Translations under genes and position numbers: made by a program
The notes under the pieces: generated by a model
Told to the model about the DNA's origin: nothing
Seen by the model: the letters and a program-made list of their open reading frames with translations, nothing else
Databases searched by the model: none
In this document: positions 51,857 to 60,770 of the stretch, one piece after another
Numbering within the stretch: the stretch's first letter is position 1
How the letters are laid out: each line of letters opens with the position of its first letter
Source of the DNA: Thermoguttaceae bacterium
GTDB taxonomy: Bacteria; Planctomycetota; Planctomycetia; Pirellulales; Thermoguttaceae
DNA: 64,000 nucleotides
NCBI GenBank assembly: GCA_017939795.1
Contig: JAGBAA010000092.1
Location: forward strand, 22,195-86,194
Direction: 5' to 3'

Positions 51857-52447
51857 ATGAATAAGTATATTTTATTTTTCCTCTGTTTTTGTATCGGTTG
51901 TTCTGTTTTTTCGGAACGTTTCCCGATCGTGCCCCAACAAGAACAATATGTTTCGGTCATTATTCCTGATGCGGATGAATTGGAATCTGTTACGCTGGTT
52001 TTACGACAGCATCATGCAGGACAATTTGATTTAGAATTTGATCCAGCACATCAACATGTGAAACTTAGAATCGATGATCCTCAAAAAATTAAAGAATTGT
52101 GCCGTATTTTTCAGGAAATGGCCCCGAAGGTCGTTGCCTGGCCTCGCGGCATGCTGTCCTGCCCTGCCCCCAGCCGATTAATTTTGAAACGCAAAGAAAC
52201 ACTGCTCCTGCAGCCTAATGAAATTGCGGAGTGGGACCTGATAGGTACTGAAAATTTTTCCGGGACCTTTATTCGGCTTGTTACGGATATGGAGTTTCCA
52301 GGGATGGAACGGTTGGGAAGAGGGTATCTCGTCGATGTTTCCCCTGAAGGATCGAGAAAACTGAATGATTTTTTCAAAGAGGAATTTCAGAGAAAGCGAC
52401 GTAATGGAGAAGTTTGCGTTTTTGAATCTTCACCGAAAAAACAATGA
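51857..52447 (+). CDS. Small lipoprotein-like protein, lower GC than neighbours
   Basis: 196 residues. A very short export signal (YILFFLCFCIGC) ends in a possible lipobox at Cys15. The mature part has no recognisable family: YVSVIIPDADELESVTLVLRQHH, KIKELCRIFQEMAPKVVAWPRG, EWDLIGTENFSGTFIRLVTDMEFPGM. It reads as a small alpha/beta domain. GGAG precedes the ATG. The coding sequence is visibly A/T-richer (about 42% GC in the parts I counted) than flanking genes, with AT-rich codons such as TTA and GAA, so recent acquisition is possible. Confidence 0.75.
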   Translation: MNKYILFFLCFCIGCSVFSERFPIVPQQEQYVSVIIPDADELESVTLVLRQHHAGQFDLEFDPAHQHVKLRIDDPQKIKELCRIFQEMAPKVVAWPRGMLSCPAPSRLILKRKETLLLQPNEIAEWDLIGTENFSGTFIRLVTDMEFPGMERLGRGYLVDVSPEGSRKLNDFFKEEFQRKRRNGEVCVFESSPKKQ

Positions 52448-52526
52448 CCGCCGGCGAAAATACGCACTAAGTTTGCGATCTACTGATTTAAGACAAAGAG
52501 AATATCCAGAATTCTTTTCTTCTGTC

Positions 52527-52555
52527 TTGACAAACCGTCCCGGATATGCTAAACT
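52527..52555 (+). promoter_or_regulatory. Near-consensus promoter
   Basis: Perfect TTGACA (52527-52532) and TAAACT (52550-52555) with a 17-nt spacer, about 85 nt before the membrane protein ATG at 52647. Confidence 0.7.
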
Positions 52556-52646
52556 GAAAATATCGAAACAATAAAGTTTCACTTAAATTGAAGTGTTCCA
52601 GTGATGCTGGATCTATCCTGAATGTAGTTCAAAGGAATCTTCTCCC

Positions 52647-53465
52647 ATGGCGAATTTCGAACTGTCTATTCCTGTTCAGTGCGTTCCGATTTGGATCTAC
52701 TATGGAATGAAAACAGTCGGCAAACTGTTTTTTCTCTGGGGTGCTGTTTTTTTCCTGGTCTCTTTTGGCGTGATGGAACAGGAAGTCGATCCGGAGAAAA
52801 AGTCCTTTTGGATGATTTTCGTCGCTTCCTCTGCTGCGATGGCATTCATGGGAGCGATGATGGCTCTGCTTTCCCGATTCATGCAGAAGCCGGAAATTTC
52901 GAAAGATCTTCCCGTCTTTCTGTCGCTGGCCAAGACGGTCCAGATCCTTCTGATCGTTCCGGCGGTAATGCTCACGACGAGTCTGGTTCCGCTTGTGCTG
53001 TTTCTTTCATTTGCCTGCGATTGGCGTATCTGGCACGAGGTTCCGGAAATGGGGACTTTTGAAAGCGTTGAAGAGATCCCGGTCATGATGTACCGTTCGA
53101 ATACAGGTCGAAAGAGTGGACCACAGTTGGAGGCTCCAGTCGAAACGAAAGTTTCCTCCACGTTCCATTACCGTTTCTTCACCGTGACTCCGGAAGGAGA
53201 GAAACTTTCGTTCGATTCCTGGACGACTCGGAAACTGGACACGTCGGTCCCGTTCCTTCTTGAGCGAAGCGGTTCCGTTTACCGAATTCGCGGGACTTCA
53301 GCAAAGTCATTTTATCTCGATGATCTGGAGCGAATGATCATCGCGGCCATGCTGATTTTGACTATCTGTACTCTGGCAGTCGTTCTTCGCGGAATCTTGA
53401 AACTCCATCGTTTCTGCCGCCGCGTTCATCCGCCGGTCATGGGAAACGCTGCTCCACAACGATAA
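52647..53465 (+). CDS. Membrane protein, unknown
   Basis: 272 residues. Three hydrophobic segments lie in the first half (LFFLWGAVFFLVSFGVM, FWMIFVASSAAMAFMGAMMALL, VQILLIVPAVMLTTSLVPLVLFLSFAC). A soluble beta-rich part of about 95 residues follows (FHYRFFTVTPEGEKLSFDSWTTRKLDTSVPFLLERSGSVYRI), then a last helix (MIIAAMLILTICTLAVVLRGI). The soluble part looks like a DUF3592-type insertion, which is a guess. It has a strong own promoter and a shared bidirectional terminator. Confidence 0.75.
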   Translation: MANFELSIPVQCVPIWIYYGMKTVGKLFFLWGAVFFLVSFGVMEQEVDPEKKSFWMIFVASSAAMAFMGAMMALLSRFMQKPEISKDLPVFLSLAKTVQILLIVPAVMLTTSLVPLVLFLSFACDWRIWHEVPEMGTFESVEEIPVMMYRSNTGRKSGPQLEAPVETKVSSTFHYRFFTVTPEGEKLSFDSWTTRKLDTSVPFLLERSGSVYRIRGTSAKSFYLDDLERMIIAAMLILTICTLAVVLRGILKLHRFCRRVHPPVMGNAAPQR

Positions 53466-53489
53466 GGAGAAACGTTTAGAAAATTGGAG

Positions 53490-53527
53490 CATCCGGCCGC
53501 TGTGCACCGGTACGCAGCGGCCGGATG
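53490..53527. terminator. Bidirectional terminator between convergent genes
   Basis: A perfect 13-bp GC-rich stem: CATCCGGCCGCTG (53490-53502) / CAGCGGCCGGATG (53515-53527) with a 12-nt loop. On the minus strand it leads into ATTTTCTAAA. Confidence 0.75.
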
Positions 53528-53535
53528 AGGCGAAA

Positions 53536-56016
53536 TTAAATGAACAGCGTGTTCGTGCTTCGTGCTGCAAGTTCCGCGAAGGTCGCGACACCGGCAACTT
53601 CATCCACTTCGATCAGCTCTTCTCGAGTGATCCCCATGACATCCATCGCCATGTCGCAGGCAATGAAACGGACTCCTGCCTCGCGTGCAGACTGGATCAG
53701 CTCCGGAAGGGAAAGGACCCCCTTCTGCTTCATCACTGCCTTCATCATTGCGCTGCCCATACCGAGCATATTCATCTTTGAGAGCGCGAGCTTTTCTGCA
53801 CCTTTGGGGAGCATCATGCCGAACATTCGGGAGATCAGATTCTTTTTGAGTGCGGGTCCCGGATTTTTCCGCAGGACGGCCAATCCCCAAAATGTGAAAA
53901 AGATCCCGACTTTTGCCCCGGAAGCAGCCAGACCGTTTGCCAGGATGAGCGCAGCCATCGCTTTGTCGAAATCATTGCTGAAGAGGACCATCGCGACAGA
54001 ATGCTCTGTTTCTGTTTTTGGCAGTGCCGTTTCTGACGGGGAGACCGCGTGGTCCGCGTTTTTCCGTTTCAGCACATCCGCTTCAAGCCAGGACTCTTTC
54101 TGCACGAGGTTCCGCAGTTCATGATTTCCGCTTTTCGCCCAATTCCGCAGGTCGTTCTCAAACGTGGACGCTGCCAGCAGGTGGATCCCTGTTTCCGGCG
54201 GCAGGGCGTCCATCTTCGCCTTAAGTTTTACGACGGGACCCGGACAGGGAAGTGTCCGCACATCCAGCGTCTCTTCGATTACGGGAACTGCTCCGGAGGA
54301 ATTGGAGATCGAAAGGGTGGAATCGGCTTCTGAAACCGGAGCGGAAACTGAAATCGGGCACGCTCCGGCACACGGAGACGCGATTTCTTCCCGACGATCC
54401 GGATGGAACATTTTCCACGTAAGCCAGCCTCCGGAAAGATTCATGGCACGGAATCCGTTTTGCTTCAGGATCCGTTCGGCCAGATATCCGCGGAGTCCCA
54501 CCTGGCAGCAGGTCACGATCAGGCGCGAACGGTCCAGCTCGCCGAGACGGTCTCTCAGCTCTCCAAGCCGAATGTTGACGGCTCCAGGAATCGCGCCGAG
54601 TTCGTTTTCAGCCGGTTCGCGCACATCCAGAATGAACGCGCCCTCCGGGATCGTATCCGGGTAAACCGGGTCACTCAGTCCCGTCAGGATATTTTCCGCG
54701 ACGAAACCCGCGAAATTGACTGGATCTTTGGCGGAACTGTATGGCGGTGCGTACGCCAGCTCAAGTTCTCCGAGTTCCGGAGCTTTCAGACCGTTCCGCA
54801 TTGCCTGCGCAATGGAATCGATCCGTTTATCGACCCCCTTGGATCCGACGATCTGCGCACCGTAGATCGTGCCTTCGTCTCCGAAAAGGAGTTTAAGCGT
54901 CATGCGTGTACCGCCGGGATAGTAAGAGGCGTTGGAAACAGGGTGAAGGTAGAGTTTCCGGAACGTTTTCCCCATGGCACGGAGTTTCTTTTCCGTCAGA
55001 CCGACCGACGCTGCCGTCAGCCGTCCGACTTTGACCACATTCGTTCCGAAACTGCCGCGGTAGACCGACTCGCGTCCCGCCATATTGTCCGCAGCAATAC
55101 GCCCCTGCCGATTCGCCGGTCCAGCCAGCGGGATCGCTGTTTTGCCGCCGAAGATCGGCTCAATGACTTCCACGACGTCGCCTGCCGCAAAAATATTGGG
55201 ATCCGAAGTCCGAAGATGCGTATCCACGATCACGTGTCCGCGCGGTCCGCATTCCAAACCAGCTTCCTGGGCCAGCCAGGAATTGGGACGCACTCCAGTG
55301 GAGACGATGACCAGATCCGTCCTGAGCTTTTCGCCGCAGTCCAGCTCGACCTCGACACACTCCGCCGTTTCGACGAAATTTTTCACCGTGCAGCCAAATC
55401 GGATCCGGACTCCCGCGTTTCGCAGTTCGTCTGCCAGCGAGTGCGCCATTTCTTCATCCAGCGTCGGCAAAACATGGTTTCCGCGCTGGATGACCGTCAC
55501 GTCCAGACCGCGTTCCCGCAGGTTTTCTGCCGTTTCCAGCCCAATGAACCCTGCACCGACGACGATCACACTTTTCGCTCCTGCCAGCTTCGCCATTACC
55601 CGATCCATATCGCTGAGCGTCCAGAGCGGAAGGACGCGGGAGCCTGCATTTTTCGTATCCTGCTCAATTCCGGAAGGTACGGACCCTGTCGCCAGAAGGA
55701 GTTCATCGTACGTTTCTGTGTATTCGCCGTCCGCATTACGCACCGTCACGGTTTTTGACGCCCGGTCGATTCGGAGGACTTCATTCTCTGGACGAACATC
55801 TACCCGAAACCACGACGCGAATTTTGCCGGAGGCATGACCAGCAGACTTTCACGTTCTGGGATCACACCTCCCACATGGTATGGTAAACCACAATTCGCG
55901 TAGGAGATGAACTTTCCCTTTTCTAAAAGCACGATCTCCGCGGACTCATCCAAACGGCGCAAACGCGCTGCCGCACTTGCACCAGCCGCAACTCCTCCAA
56001 CAATAACGAATTTCAT
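53536..56016 (-). CDS. Four-domain CoA-disulfide reductase / rhodanese / TusA / DsrE-type protein
   Basis: 826 residues. Domain 1 (1-450) is an FAD- and NAD(P)H-dependent CoA-disulfide/persulfide reductase: GGVAAGASAAARLRR, SYANCGLPYH with the active Cys42, VVGAGFIGLETAENLRERG, IFAAGD. Domain 2 (about 455-550) is a rhodanese with IVTCCQVGLRGY (active Cys near 502). Domain 3 (about 580-650) is TusA-like, with LDVRTLPCPGPVVKLKAKMD. Domain 4 (about 665-826) is DsrE/DsrF-like with FFTFWGLAVLRK and FIACDMAMDVMGI. Together they suggest relay of sulfane sulfur from thiol persulfides in the cytoplasm. AAGGAGA precedes the ATG and a near-consensus promoter lies at 56063-56091. Confidence 0.94.
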   Translation of the reverse strand: MKFVIVGGVAAGASAAARLRRLDESAEIVLLEKGKFISYANCGLPYHVGGVIPERESLLVMPPAKFASWFRVDVRPENEVLRIDRASKTVTVRNADGEYTETYDELLLATGSVPSGIEQDTKNAGSRVLPLWTLSDMDRVMAKLAGAKSVIVVGAGFIGLETAENLRERGLDVTVIQRGNHVLPTLDEEMAHSLADELRNAGVRIRFGCTVKNFVETAECVEVELDCGEKLRTDLVIVSTGVRPNSWLAQEAGLECGPRGHVIVDTHLRTSDPNIFAAGDVVEVIEPIFGGKTAIPLAGPANRQGRIAADNMAGRESVYRGSFGTNVVKVGRLTAASVGLTEKKLRAMGKTFRKLYLHPVSNASYYPGGTRMTLKLLFGDEGTIYGAQIVGSKGVDKRIDSIAQAMRNGLKAPELGELELAYAPPYSSAKDPVNFAGFVAENILTGLSDPVYPDTIPEGAFILDVREPAENELGAIPGAVNIRLGELRDRLGELDRSRLIVTCCQVGLRGYLAERILKQNGFRAMNLSGGWLTWKMFHPDRREEIASPCAGACPISVSAPVSEADSTLSISNSSGAVPVIEETLDVRTLPCPGPVVKLKAKMDALPPETGIHLLAASTFENDLRNWAKSGNHELRNLVQKESWLEADVLKRKNADHAVSPSETALPKTETEHSVAMVLFSNDFDKAMAALILANGLAASGAKVGIFFTFWGLAVLRKNPGPALKKNLISRMFGMMLPKGAEKLALSKMNMLGMGSAMMKAVMKQKGVLSLPELIQSAREAGVRFIACDMAMDVMGITREELIEVDEVAGVATFAELAARSTNTLFI

Positions 56017-56062
56017 GGTTTTCTCCTTTTTATTAAATTTTCAATTTCGCCCTGCGGATGAT

Positions 56063-56091
56063 ATTATGTACCAACCAATTCTCTTTGTCAA
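56063..56091 (-). promoter_or_regulatory. Promoter of the persulfide-type reductase gene
   Basis: On the minus strand, perfect TTGACA (56086-56091) and CATAAT (56063-56068) have a 17-nt spacer. Confidence 0.7.
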
Positions 56092-56142
56092 GGGGTTCAG
56101 CGGGAATTTTTCTAAAATTTCAAAAAATTTTCAATTTTTCGC

Positions 56143-56184
56143 AAAAAGACCACATTGATTTTGGGGCAATGCGGTCTTTCTTTT
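56143..56184 (-). terminator. Terminator after the glycosidase-like gene
   Basis: AAAGACC-A-CATTG (56145-56157) pairs with CAATG-C-GGTCTTT (56167-56179), with one mismatch; on the minus strand the 3' arm runs into TTTTT. Confidence 0.75.
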
Positions 56185-56262
56185 CAGTAGAATGTGTGTT
56201 CCTGAATGAGTGCAGAGCAACTCACCGTCCGTTCTTTTCAGAACGTCTCATCGTATTTTCGC

Positions 56263-58734
56263 TTACTTCAGCTCGATCCGGTAAATGTGGACGGCAAATC
56301 CCGCGAAATCTTCCGTCAGCGTGTTTCCATCGAGCGTTACCGTTCTGTCTTCAAAAACGACTTCTGCACAGTCTTTCAGATTTGCCGGGAGCGAAAATCG
56401 CGCCTGGACCGGTTCCGGCGAGGAGTTCACGCACAGAAGCCACGCGCAGCCGCCGCGGATCTTGAGCAGGCAGGAGACCGAATCGTTTCCGAGCGGGTCC
56501 TTTTTGGGGCCGGAAAGGATCTCCGGTGCTGCTGGCTGTTCGGGAGTACGTTCGAGAAGAACGGGACTGAGTTCCCGAATGCGCGTCGCGACGGTCGAAA
56601 TGTTCTTCCAGGTCTCCGGAGTGGTCGTGATGCCGTAGTTAAATTTTTTCTTTTCCGGTTCGACCGTTCCTCCGTAAGTGTACCACGTGATGCCGTTCGC
56701 GCCGTGAATGATCGACGCGAAACTCATGGCATTCAGCTCGTCAAACGTCGGGAAACGCTGCCAGCCCCAGCCTTTGAAATACTGGATGATCGGCCAGACG
56801 CTGCGGGGTGTTTGGGATCCGGAGCGGCGAATATCTTCCCAGCAGCATTTCATGTCGCGGATGGTGATCGCGACGCAGTTTTCTGCACTTTCCGGCTGCG
56901 TTGTCCGGACGGGGTAGATCTCTGGAAGGAAATTGTCCGTCCCCAGTACGTAGTCGCGATAGTTGGAGATCTCCTGTGCGGAACCGACGGGATCAGCCTG
57001 CGTCGAAATGCGCGTCGGATCGAGTGCCTTTACGGCGTCGTCCCGGTCAAAAAGTTCCGAAACCGTCGTGTGTGCCGACGTATCGTCTCCCAGATACCAT
57101 GCGAGAATGGCAGGATGGTGCCGCTCGATGTCGATGAACCGTTCGTCGATCGTGTATGCCGGGATCCAGAGACGGAAACCGTATTTGTGCGCTGTTTCGA
57201 GAAATTCATCCGTTCGCGGCATATTGTACGAGTGCGCGAAATTGAAACCGGCATCCTTAAGTCCGGAAAACGCCCGGTCCAGATCGAAACCATTGAATTC
57301 ACGCTTCATGACGCCGTAAATTCCGATGGGAAAGAACGGCTCGCCATCGATGAGCGTCATGCCGTCGTCGCGAAGGGTGACTTTCGGTGTTTGGGGCGTT
57401 TCGCCGATGAAGAAACATTTTTTCGCATGGACGGTATTTCCAAAGAAGTCTGCCGCCTTCACTTCCACACGGTGAAGCCCCTCCGCCCACTCGGTTTCCG
57501 GCGGAAGAATGAGGCGGTTTCCCTCACGGCGAATGACGGAAGTCACGTCCTGTTCGTCAACTGTGACGCTGACCCCTTCCATGAAAACGGGAGAATCGTC
57601 CGTGATCTCAATGACCAGCTCGGTTTTTGCGTCCGTCGTCGGGGACTCGCTGACGATCTTCACGCGCGGATCAAAAGCGTCGCCGCGCAGAGTCCAGTTT
57701 TGGGCATTCTGAATGATTTTCGGTTTGGCGGAGTCCGCAGGCGTGAGGGAGAGTTCCTTCAAAATCGGCGTTTTGGGGCCGTTCGGGACGAGAAATGCCT
57801 TGACGCGGAAATACTTTGCGTCCACCGTAAACGGTTCTCTCCAGAAACTCTCCGGCGTGCCGTCAGGTCCAGCGTACGGAGTCCAGGTGATCCCGGCGGG
57901 CTTGGCATTTTTTGTCTCTGCGTTCTGATTTCCCGCATTTTCCGGTACATTCGCGGTCGAGATCTGGAATTTCAAAGCCGTTCCTTCCGGAAGATCCGCC
58001 TTCCATGCGACGCGCCCCGTCTCGAAAATGTCGGAAATGAAGGAACCGTCGTGCGTGAAAAACTCATTCGTGCCGTCATCCTTCAGCATCGAAAACATGA
58101 CGTTCCGCACGGCACAGAGCTTTCCATCATCTACGTTCGGGTAGTCGAAACCGAGCTGAATGACCGCCGAAACGGCTCCTTCCGGAACCGCATCGCGAAT
58201 GGAGATCTCCTGAAAATTACCGCGTGAGGCACCAAACGGGATCACCGTTCGGCCGCACTCTTTCCCGTCTGTATCGTGCCACCGAATGAGCGAGAGCCAC
58301 ATTTCGCCGGCATTTCCGTTTCCCTTGAGCTGCATTTCGGCGTAGATCTGGAAGGAAAGCACGAATTCCGACGCTCCCGCAGGCACTTTGACGGGACGTG
58401 ACGAAACGCTCCAGGCAGTGTCGATCTTCCGGTCGATCTCTCTTCCGGAGATCAGAAGGCATTTCTGTCCCTGAAATTCACTGCCGAAGGTAATTTTCAG
58501 CAGATCCTGGTAGTTGTGGATCTTTTCGGGATCCCAGGCGGTGTTCGTCTCAAACGTGTCGGCAAACACGATGGTCCCGGTCGGCGCGACGGCGATCCCG
58601 TCTTCCTGAAGGAGGATCTTCTGGTTTTCGTAGATCCCGCCCCCGAACAGTTGGGCTGCGGAAAGAAGGTTCAATCCCAGAGCCAGTACTAAACCGGCTT
58701 CAGCGAGCAGAGACAGTGTGAATTTTTTCTTCAT
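56263..58734 (-). CDS. Secreted glycoside-hydrolase-like TIM-barrel protein
   Basis: 823 residues with a signal peptide (LLAEAGLVLALGLNLLSAAQ). An N-terminal carbohydrate-binding-like beta domain (about 40-220) is followed by beta-sandwich segments (VTVDEQDVTSVIRREG, about 365-440) and a (beta/alpha)8-like region (about 455-750): FFPIGIYGVMKREFNGFD, LKDAGFNFAHSYN, YGFRLWIPAY, HPAILAWYLGDD, YPVRTTQ, WPIIQYFKGWGWQRFPTFDELNAMSFASIIHGANGITWYTYGG. The last is typical of exported sugar hydrolases of planctomycetes and verrucomicrobia. The strand-4 position, often DEP/NEP, reads GDDTSAH, so the usual acid/base Glu is not obvious. A promoter lies at 58813-58841. Confidence 0.85.
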   Translation of the reverse strand: MKKKFTLSLLAEAGLVLALGLNLLSAAQLFGGGIYENQKILLQEDGIAVAPTGTIVFADTFETNTAWDPEKIHNYQDLLKITFGSEFQGQKCLLISGREIDRKIDTAWSVSSRPVKVPAGASEFVLSFQIYAEMQLKGNGNAGEMWLSLIRWHDTDGKECGRTVIPFGASRGNFQEISIRDAVPEGAVSAVIQLGFDYPNVDDGKLCAVRNVMFSMLKDDGTNEFFTHDGSFISDIFETGRVAWKADLPEGTALKFQISTANVPENAGNQNAETKNAKPAGITWTPYAGPDGTPESFWREPFTVDAKYFRVKAFLVPNGPKTPILKELSLTPADSAKPKIIQNAQNWTLRGDAFDPRVKIVSESPTTDAKTELVIEITDDSPVFMEGVSVTVDEQDVTSVIRREGNRLILPPETEWAEGLHRVEVKAADFFGNTVHAKKCFFIGETPQTPKVTLRDDGMTLIDGEPFFPIGIYGVMKREFNGFDLDRAFSGLKDAGFNFAHSYNMPRTDEFLETAHKYGFRLWIPAYTIDERFIDIERHHPAILAWYLGDDTSAHTTVSELFDRDDAVKALDPTRISTQADPVGSAQEISNYRDYVLGTDNFLPEIYPVRTTQPESAENCVAITIRDMKCCWEDIRRSGSQTPRSVWPIIQYFKGWGWQRFPTFDELNAMSFASIIHGANGITWYTYGGTVEPEKKKFNYGITTTPETWKNISTVATRIRELSPVLLERTPEQPAAPEILSGPKKDPLGNDSVSCLLKIRGGCAWLLCVNSSPEPVQARFSLPANLKDCAEVVFEDRTVTLDGNTLTEDFAGFAVHIYRIELK

Positions 58735-58812
58735 ATTTCGTTCCTGATCCAGGCAGAGGATTCAAAAAAAGCTTCCGATGTCGGAAATGTGGAGGGACGT
58801 TAAACTTTCCTC

Positions 58813-58841
58813 ATTTTATCATTTAAGTGAAGTTTTTTCAA
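58813..58841 (-). promoter_or_regulatory. Promoter of the glycosidase-like gene
   Basis: On the minus strand, TTGAAA (58836-58841) and TAAAAT (58813-58818) have a 17-nt spacer. Confidence 0.68.
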
Positions 58842-58911
58842 GGAGGCCGAAAGCGAAAAAGAATAAAATGGACAGAAAAAGAGAGAAAAAAGGTTCGTCC
58901 AGCAGCGGATA

Positions 58912-58947
58912 TTCAGCGGTTTCAGCGGTTTCAGCGGTTTCAGCGGT
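58912..58947. repeat. Four tandem 9-mers TTCAGCGGT
   Basis: Four exact copies of TTCAGCGGT next to dispersed repeat copy 11. No coding function is seen. Confidence 0.9.
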
Positions 58948-58970
58948 TGAAGTTTGCGGCGTAAACGGTC

Positions 58971-59110
58971 TTACACGCAACGGCACTCTCCGAGAGCCGT
59001 CTGGCTGCCCGTAAAGAGATGACGGCCGTGAGAGGGAAACATTTTGAAAATCGTTTCCCTCTCAGACTTTCCCTTCAAAAACTTTTTGATGTTTTTGTGT
59101 TCTTGATATT
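58971..59110 (-). repeat. Dispersed intergenic palindromic repeat, copy 11 (reverse)
   Basis: CGCAACGGCACTCTCCGAGA, CCGTCTGGCTGCCCGTAAAG and GACGGCCG are followed by the perfect hairpin GAGAGGGAAAC (59030-59040) / GTTTCCCTCTC (59053-59063), then TTCAAAAACTTTTTGATG and TTTTTGTGTT. It lies between the pgk stop and the glycosidase-like promoter. Confidence 0.84.
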
Positions 59111-59146
59111 TTTGAGCATGAGGACCTGCTTTCGCAGATCTTTCAT

Positions 59147-60343
59147 TTACTCTTCGTCAAGGATCTCGACGGCATCGAATTTCTTGCCTTCGAGCATTTC
59201 GAGGGACGCTCCGCCGCCGGTGGAGACGTGGGAGACTTTGTCGGCGTATCCGAGCTTCTGGATGGCTGCCGCGGAATCACCGCCGCCGATGATGCTGACG
59301 GAATCACTTTCGGCGATCGCGTCGGCGACGGCTTTCGTACCGACTGCGAAGGGTTCCATTTCGCAAACGCCCATCGGACCGTTCCAGACGACCGTCTTGG
59401 CGCTCTTCACGATGTCAGCGTAAAGCGCAGCGGTTTTCGGACCGATGTCCAGACCTTCAAAACCATCCGGGATCTGACCGGCATCCACGACCACTTTGTT
59501 GCAGTCTGCGCTGAAGGCGTCGCCGCAGTGGGTGTCGATCGGAAGAACGAGCTTGTCGCCGCCCTTTTCCATCAGTTCTTTCGCGAGGTCCACTTTGTCG
59601 GCTTCAACGAGGGATTTGCCGACCTGCTGTCCCTGGGCGAGCGAGAAAGTGTACGCCATAGCGCCGCCGATGAGGACTTTATCGCAGATTCCGAGCAGAT
59701 TGTTGATGACGTTGATCTTGTCGGAGACTTTCGCGCCGCCGAGGATCGCGACGAACGGACGGGCCGGGTTGGCGATCACGTCGGTGAGGTACTTGATCTC
59801 TTTCGCGACGAGGGAACCAACGACGCGCGGTTTGCCGGCCATGGCCATCGGGACGGCGTACATGGAGGCATGGGTACGATGGCAGGTGCCGAACGCGTTA
59901 TTGCAGTAGATGTCGCCGAACGCAGCGAGTTTCGCGGCGAATTCTTCGTCGCCTTTCTTTTCGCCTTTTTCAAAGCGGACGTTTTCCAGGACCACGACGT
60001 CGCCGTCTTTCATCGCAGCGACTTTGGCGGCAGCGTCTTCACCGACAGTGTCGGCCGCGAACGCGACTTCTTTGCCGAGGAGTTCACCAAGACGAACGGC
60101 AGCCGGTTTGAGGGAGTACTTTTCCTTCGTTTCGCCTTCCTTGAGTTTGTCGGGACGGCCGAGGTGGCTCATCAGAACGAGTTTTCCGCCGCGGTCAAGG
60201 ACGGATTTGATGGACGGCAGGGCCATGACGATACGGCGATCGTCGGTGATGTTCTGCTCGGCGTCGAGCGGAACGTTAAAGTCAACACGCATAAGGACGG
60301 TCTTGCCGGCAACATCCACAGCATCAATCGTTTTTTTAGCCAT
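59147..60343 (-). CDS. pgk: Phosphoglycerate kinase
   Basis: 398 residues, the normal length. It transfers phosphate between 1,3-bisphosphoglycerate and ADP in glycolysis. Substrate-binding blocks are RVDFNVPLD (20-28), MSHLGRPDK (about 58-66), [12 protein letters not shown] and HRTHASM. Nucleotide-binding blocks are [27 protein letters not shown] and [11 protein letters not shown], then [14 protein letters not shown]. One conserved site differs: the common (N)DAFGTxHR reads NNAFGTCHR, Asp to Asn. AGGAGT lies 9 nt before the ATG, and a promoter lies at 60507-60534. It stands alone, without gap or tpi next to it. Confidence 0.97.
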   Translation of the reverse strand: MAKKTIDAVDVAGKTVLMRVDFNVPLDAEQNITDDRRIVMALPSIKSVLDRGGKLVLMSHLGRPDKLKEGETKEKYSLKPAAVRLGELLGKEVAFAADTVGEDAAAKVAAMKDGDVVVLENVRFEKGEKKGDEEFAAKLAAFGDIYCNNAFGTCHRTHASMYAVPMAMAGKPRVVGSLVAKEIKYLTDVIANPARPFVAILGGAKVSDKINVINNLLGICDKVLIGGAMAYTFSLAQGQQVGKSLVEADKVDLAKELMEKGGDKLVLPIDTHCGDAFSADCNKVVVDAGQIPDGFEGLDIGPKTAALYADIVKSAKTVVWNGPMGVCEMEPFAVGTKAVADAIAESDSVSIIGGGDSAAAIQKLGYADKVSHVSTGGGASLEMLEGKKFDAVEILDEE

Positions 60344-60506
60344 GACACAATACTCCTGTTAAAAAAGCTTCCTGGGAACCGCTCATTTCCGTCAGCCCGA
60401 ATCCGGACCCAAACGAAGGGAAATGCGGTTCCTGAATGTTCTTCCATCGGCGCATGAGAAACTCATGGAACCGATTCAATGTCGGAAAATTTACTTCCGA
60501 TATTTA

Positions 60507-60534
60507 ATTATCCAAATTTTTCAAATTTTTTCAA
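60507..60534 (-). promoter_or_regulatory. Promoter of pgk
   Basis: On the minus strand, TTGAAA (60529-60534) and GATAAT (60507-60512) have a 16-nt spacer. Confidence 0.6.
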
Positions 60535-60641
60535 GGGGGAGGGGGACGAAATCATCAGGTTTTTCGTGATTTTTACCACTGAAAACACAGAGGAGGCACC
60601 AAAATGCACTGAAACGATTTTTTTAATACAAAATAGACGAA

Positions 60642-60695
60642 AAGACACGAAATTCTCAAAGTGATCTTAAGATCCTTTTGAGTTTTTCGTGTCTT
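60642..60695. repeat. 54-nt near-perfect palindrome
   Basis: Symmetric about 60668.5. The centre is GATCTTAAGATC (60663-60674). The outer arms AAGACACGAAA (60642-60652) and TTTCGTGTCTT (60685-60695), and CTCAAA / TTTGAG inside, pair exactly. Of 27 positions 23 are Watson-Crick, one is G-T and three are mismatches. It belongs to the CACGAAA module found at the ends of some dispersed repeats. Confidence 0.85.
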
Positions 60696-60730
60696 CCGGG
60701 AAATTCGCGTCAGGCGCATTTTGCCTTTTC

Positions 60731-60770
60731 CGTGTGTTTCCGTGTGTTTCCGTGTGTTTCCGTGTGTTTC
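60731..60770. repeat. Four tandem 10-mers CGTGTGTTTC
   Basis: Exact tandem copies between the palindrome and the stop of the large membrane protein gene. No gene lies in 60344-60847. Confidence 0.9.
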
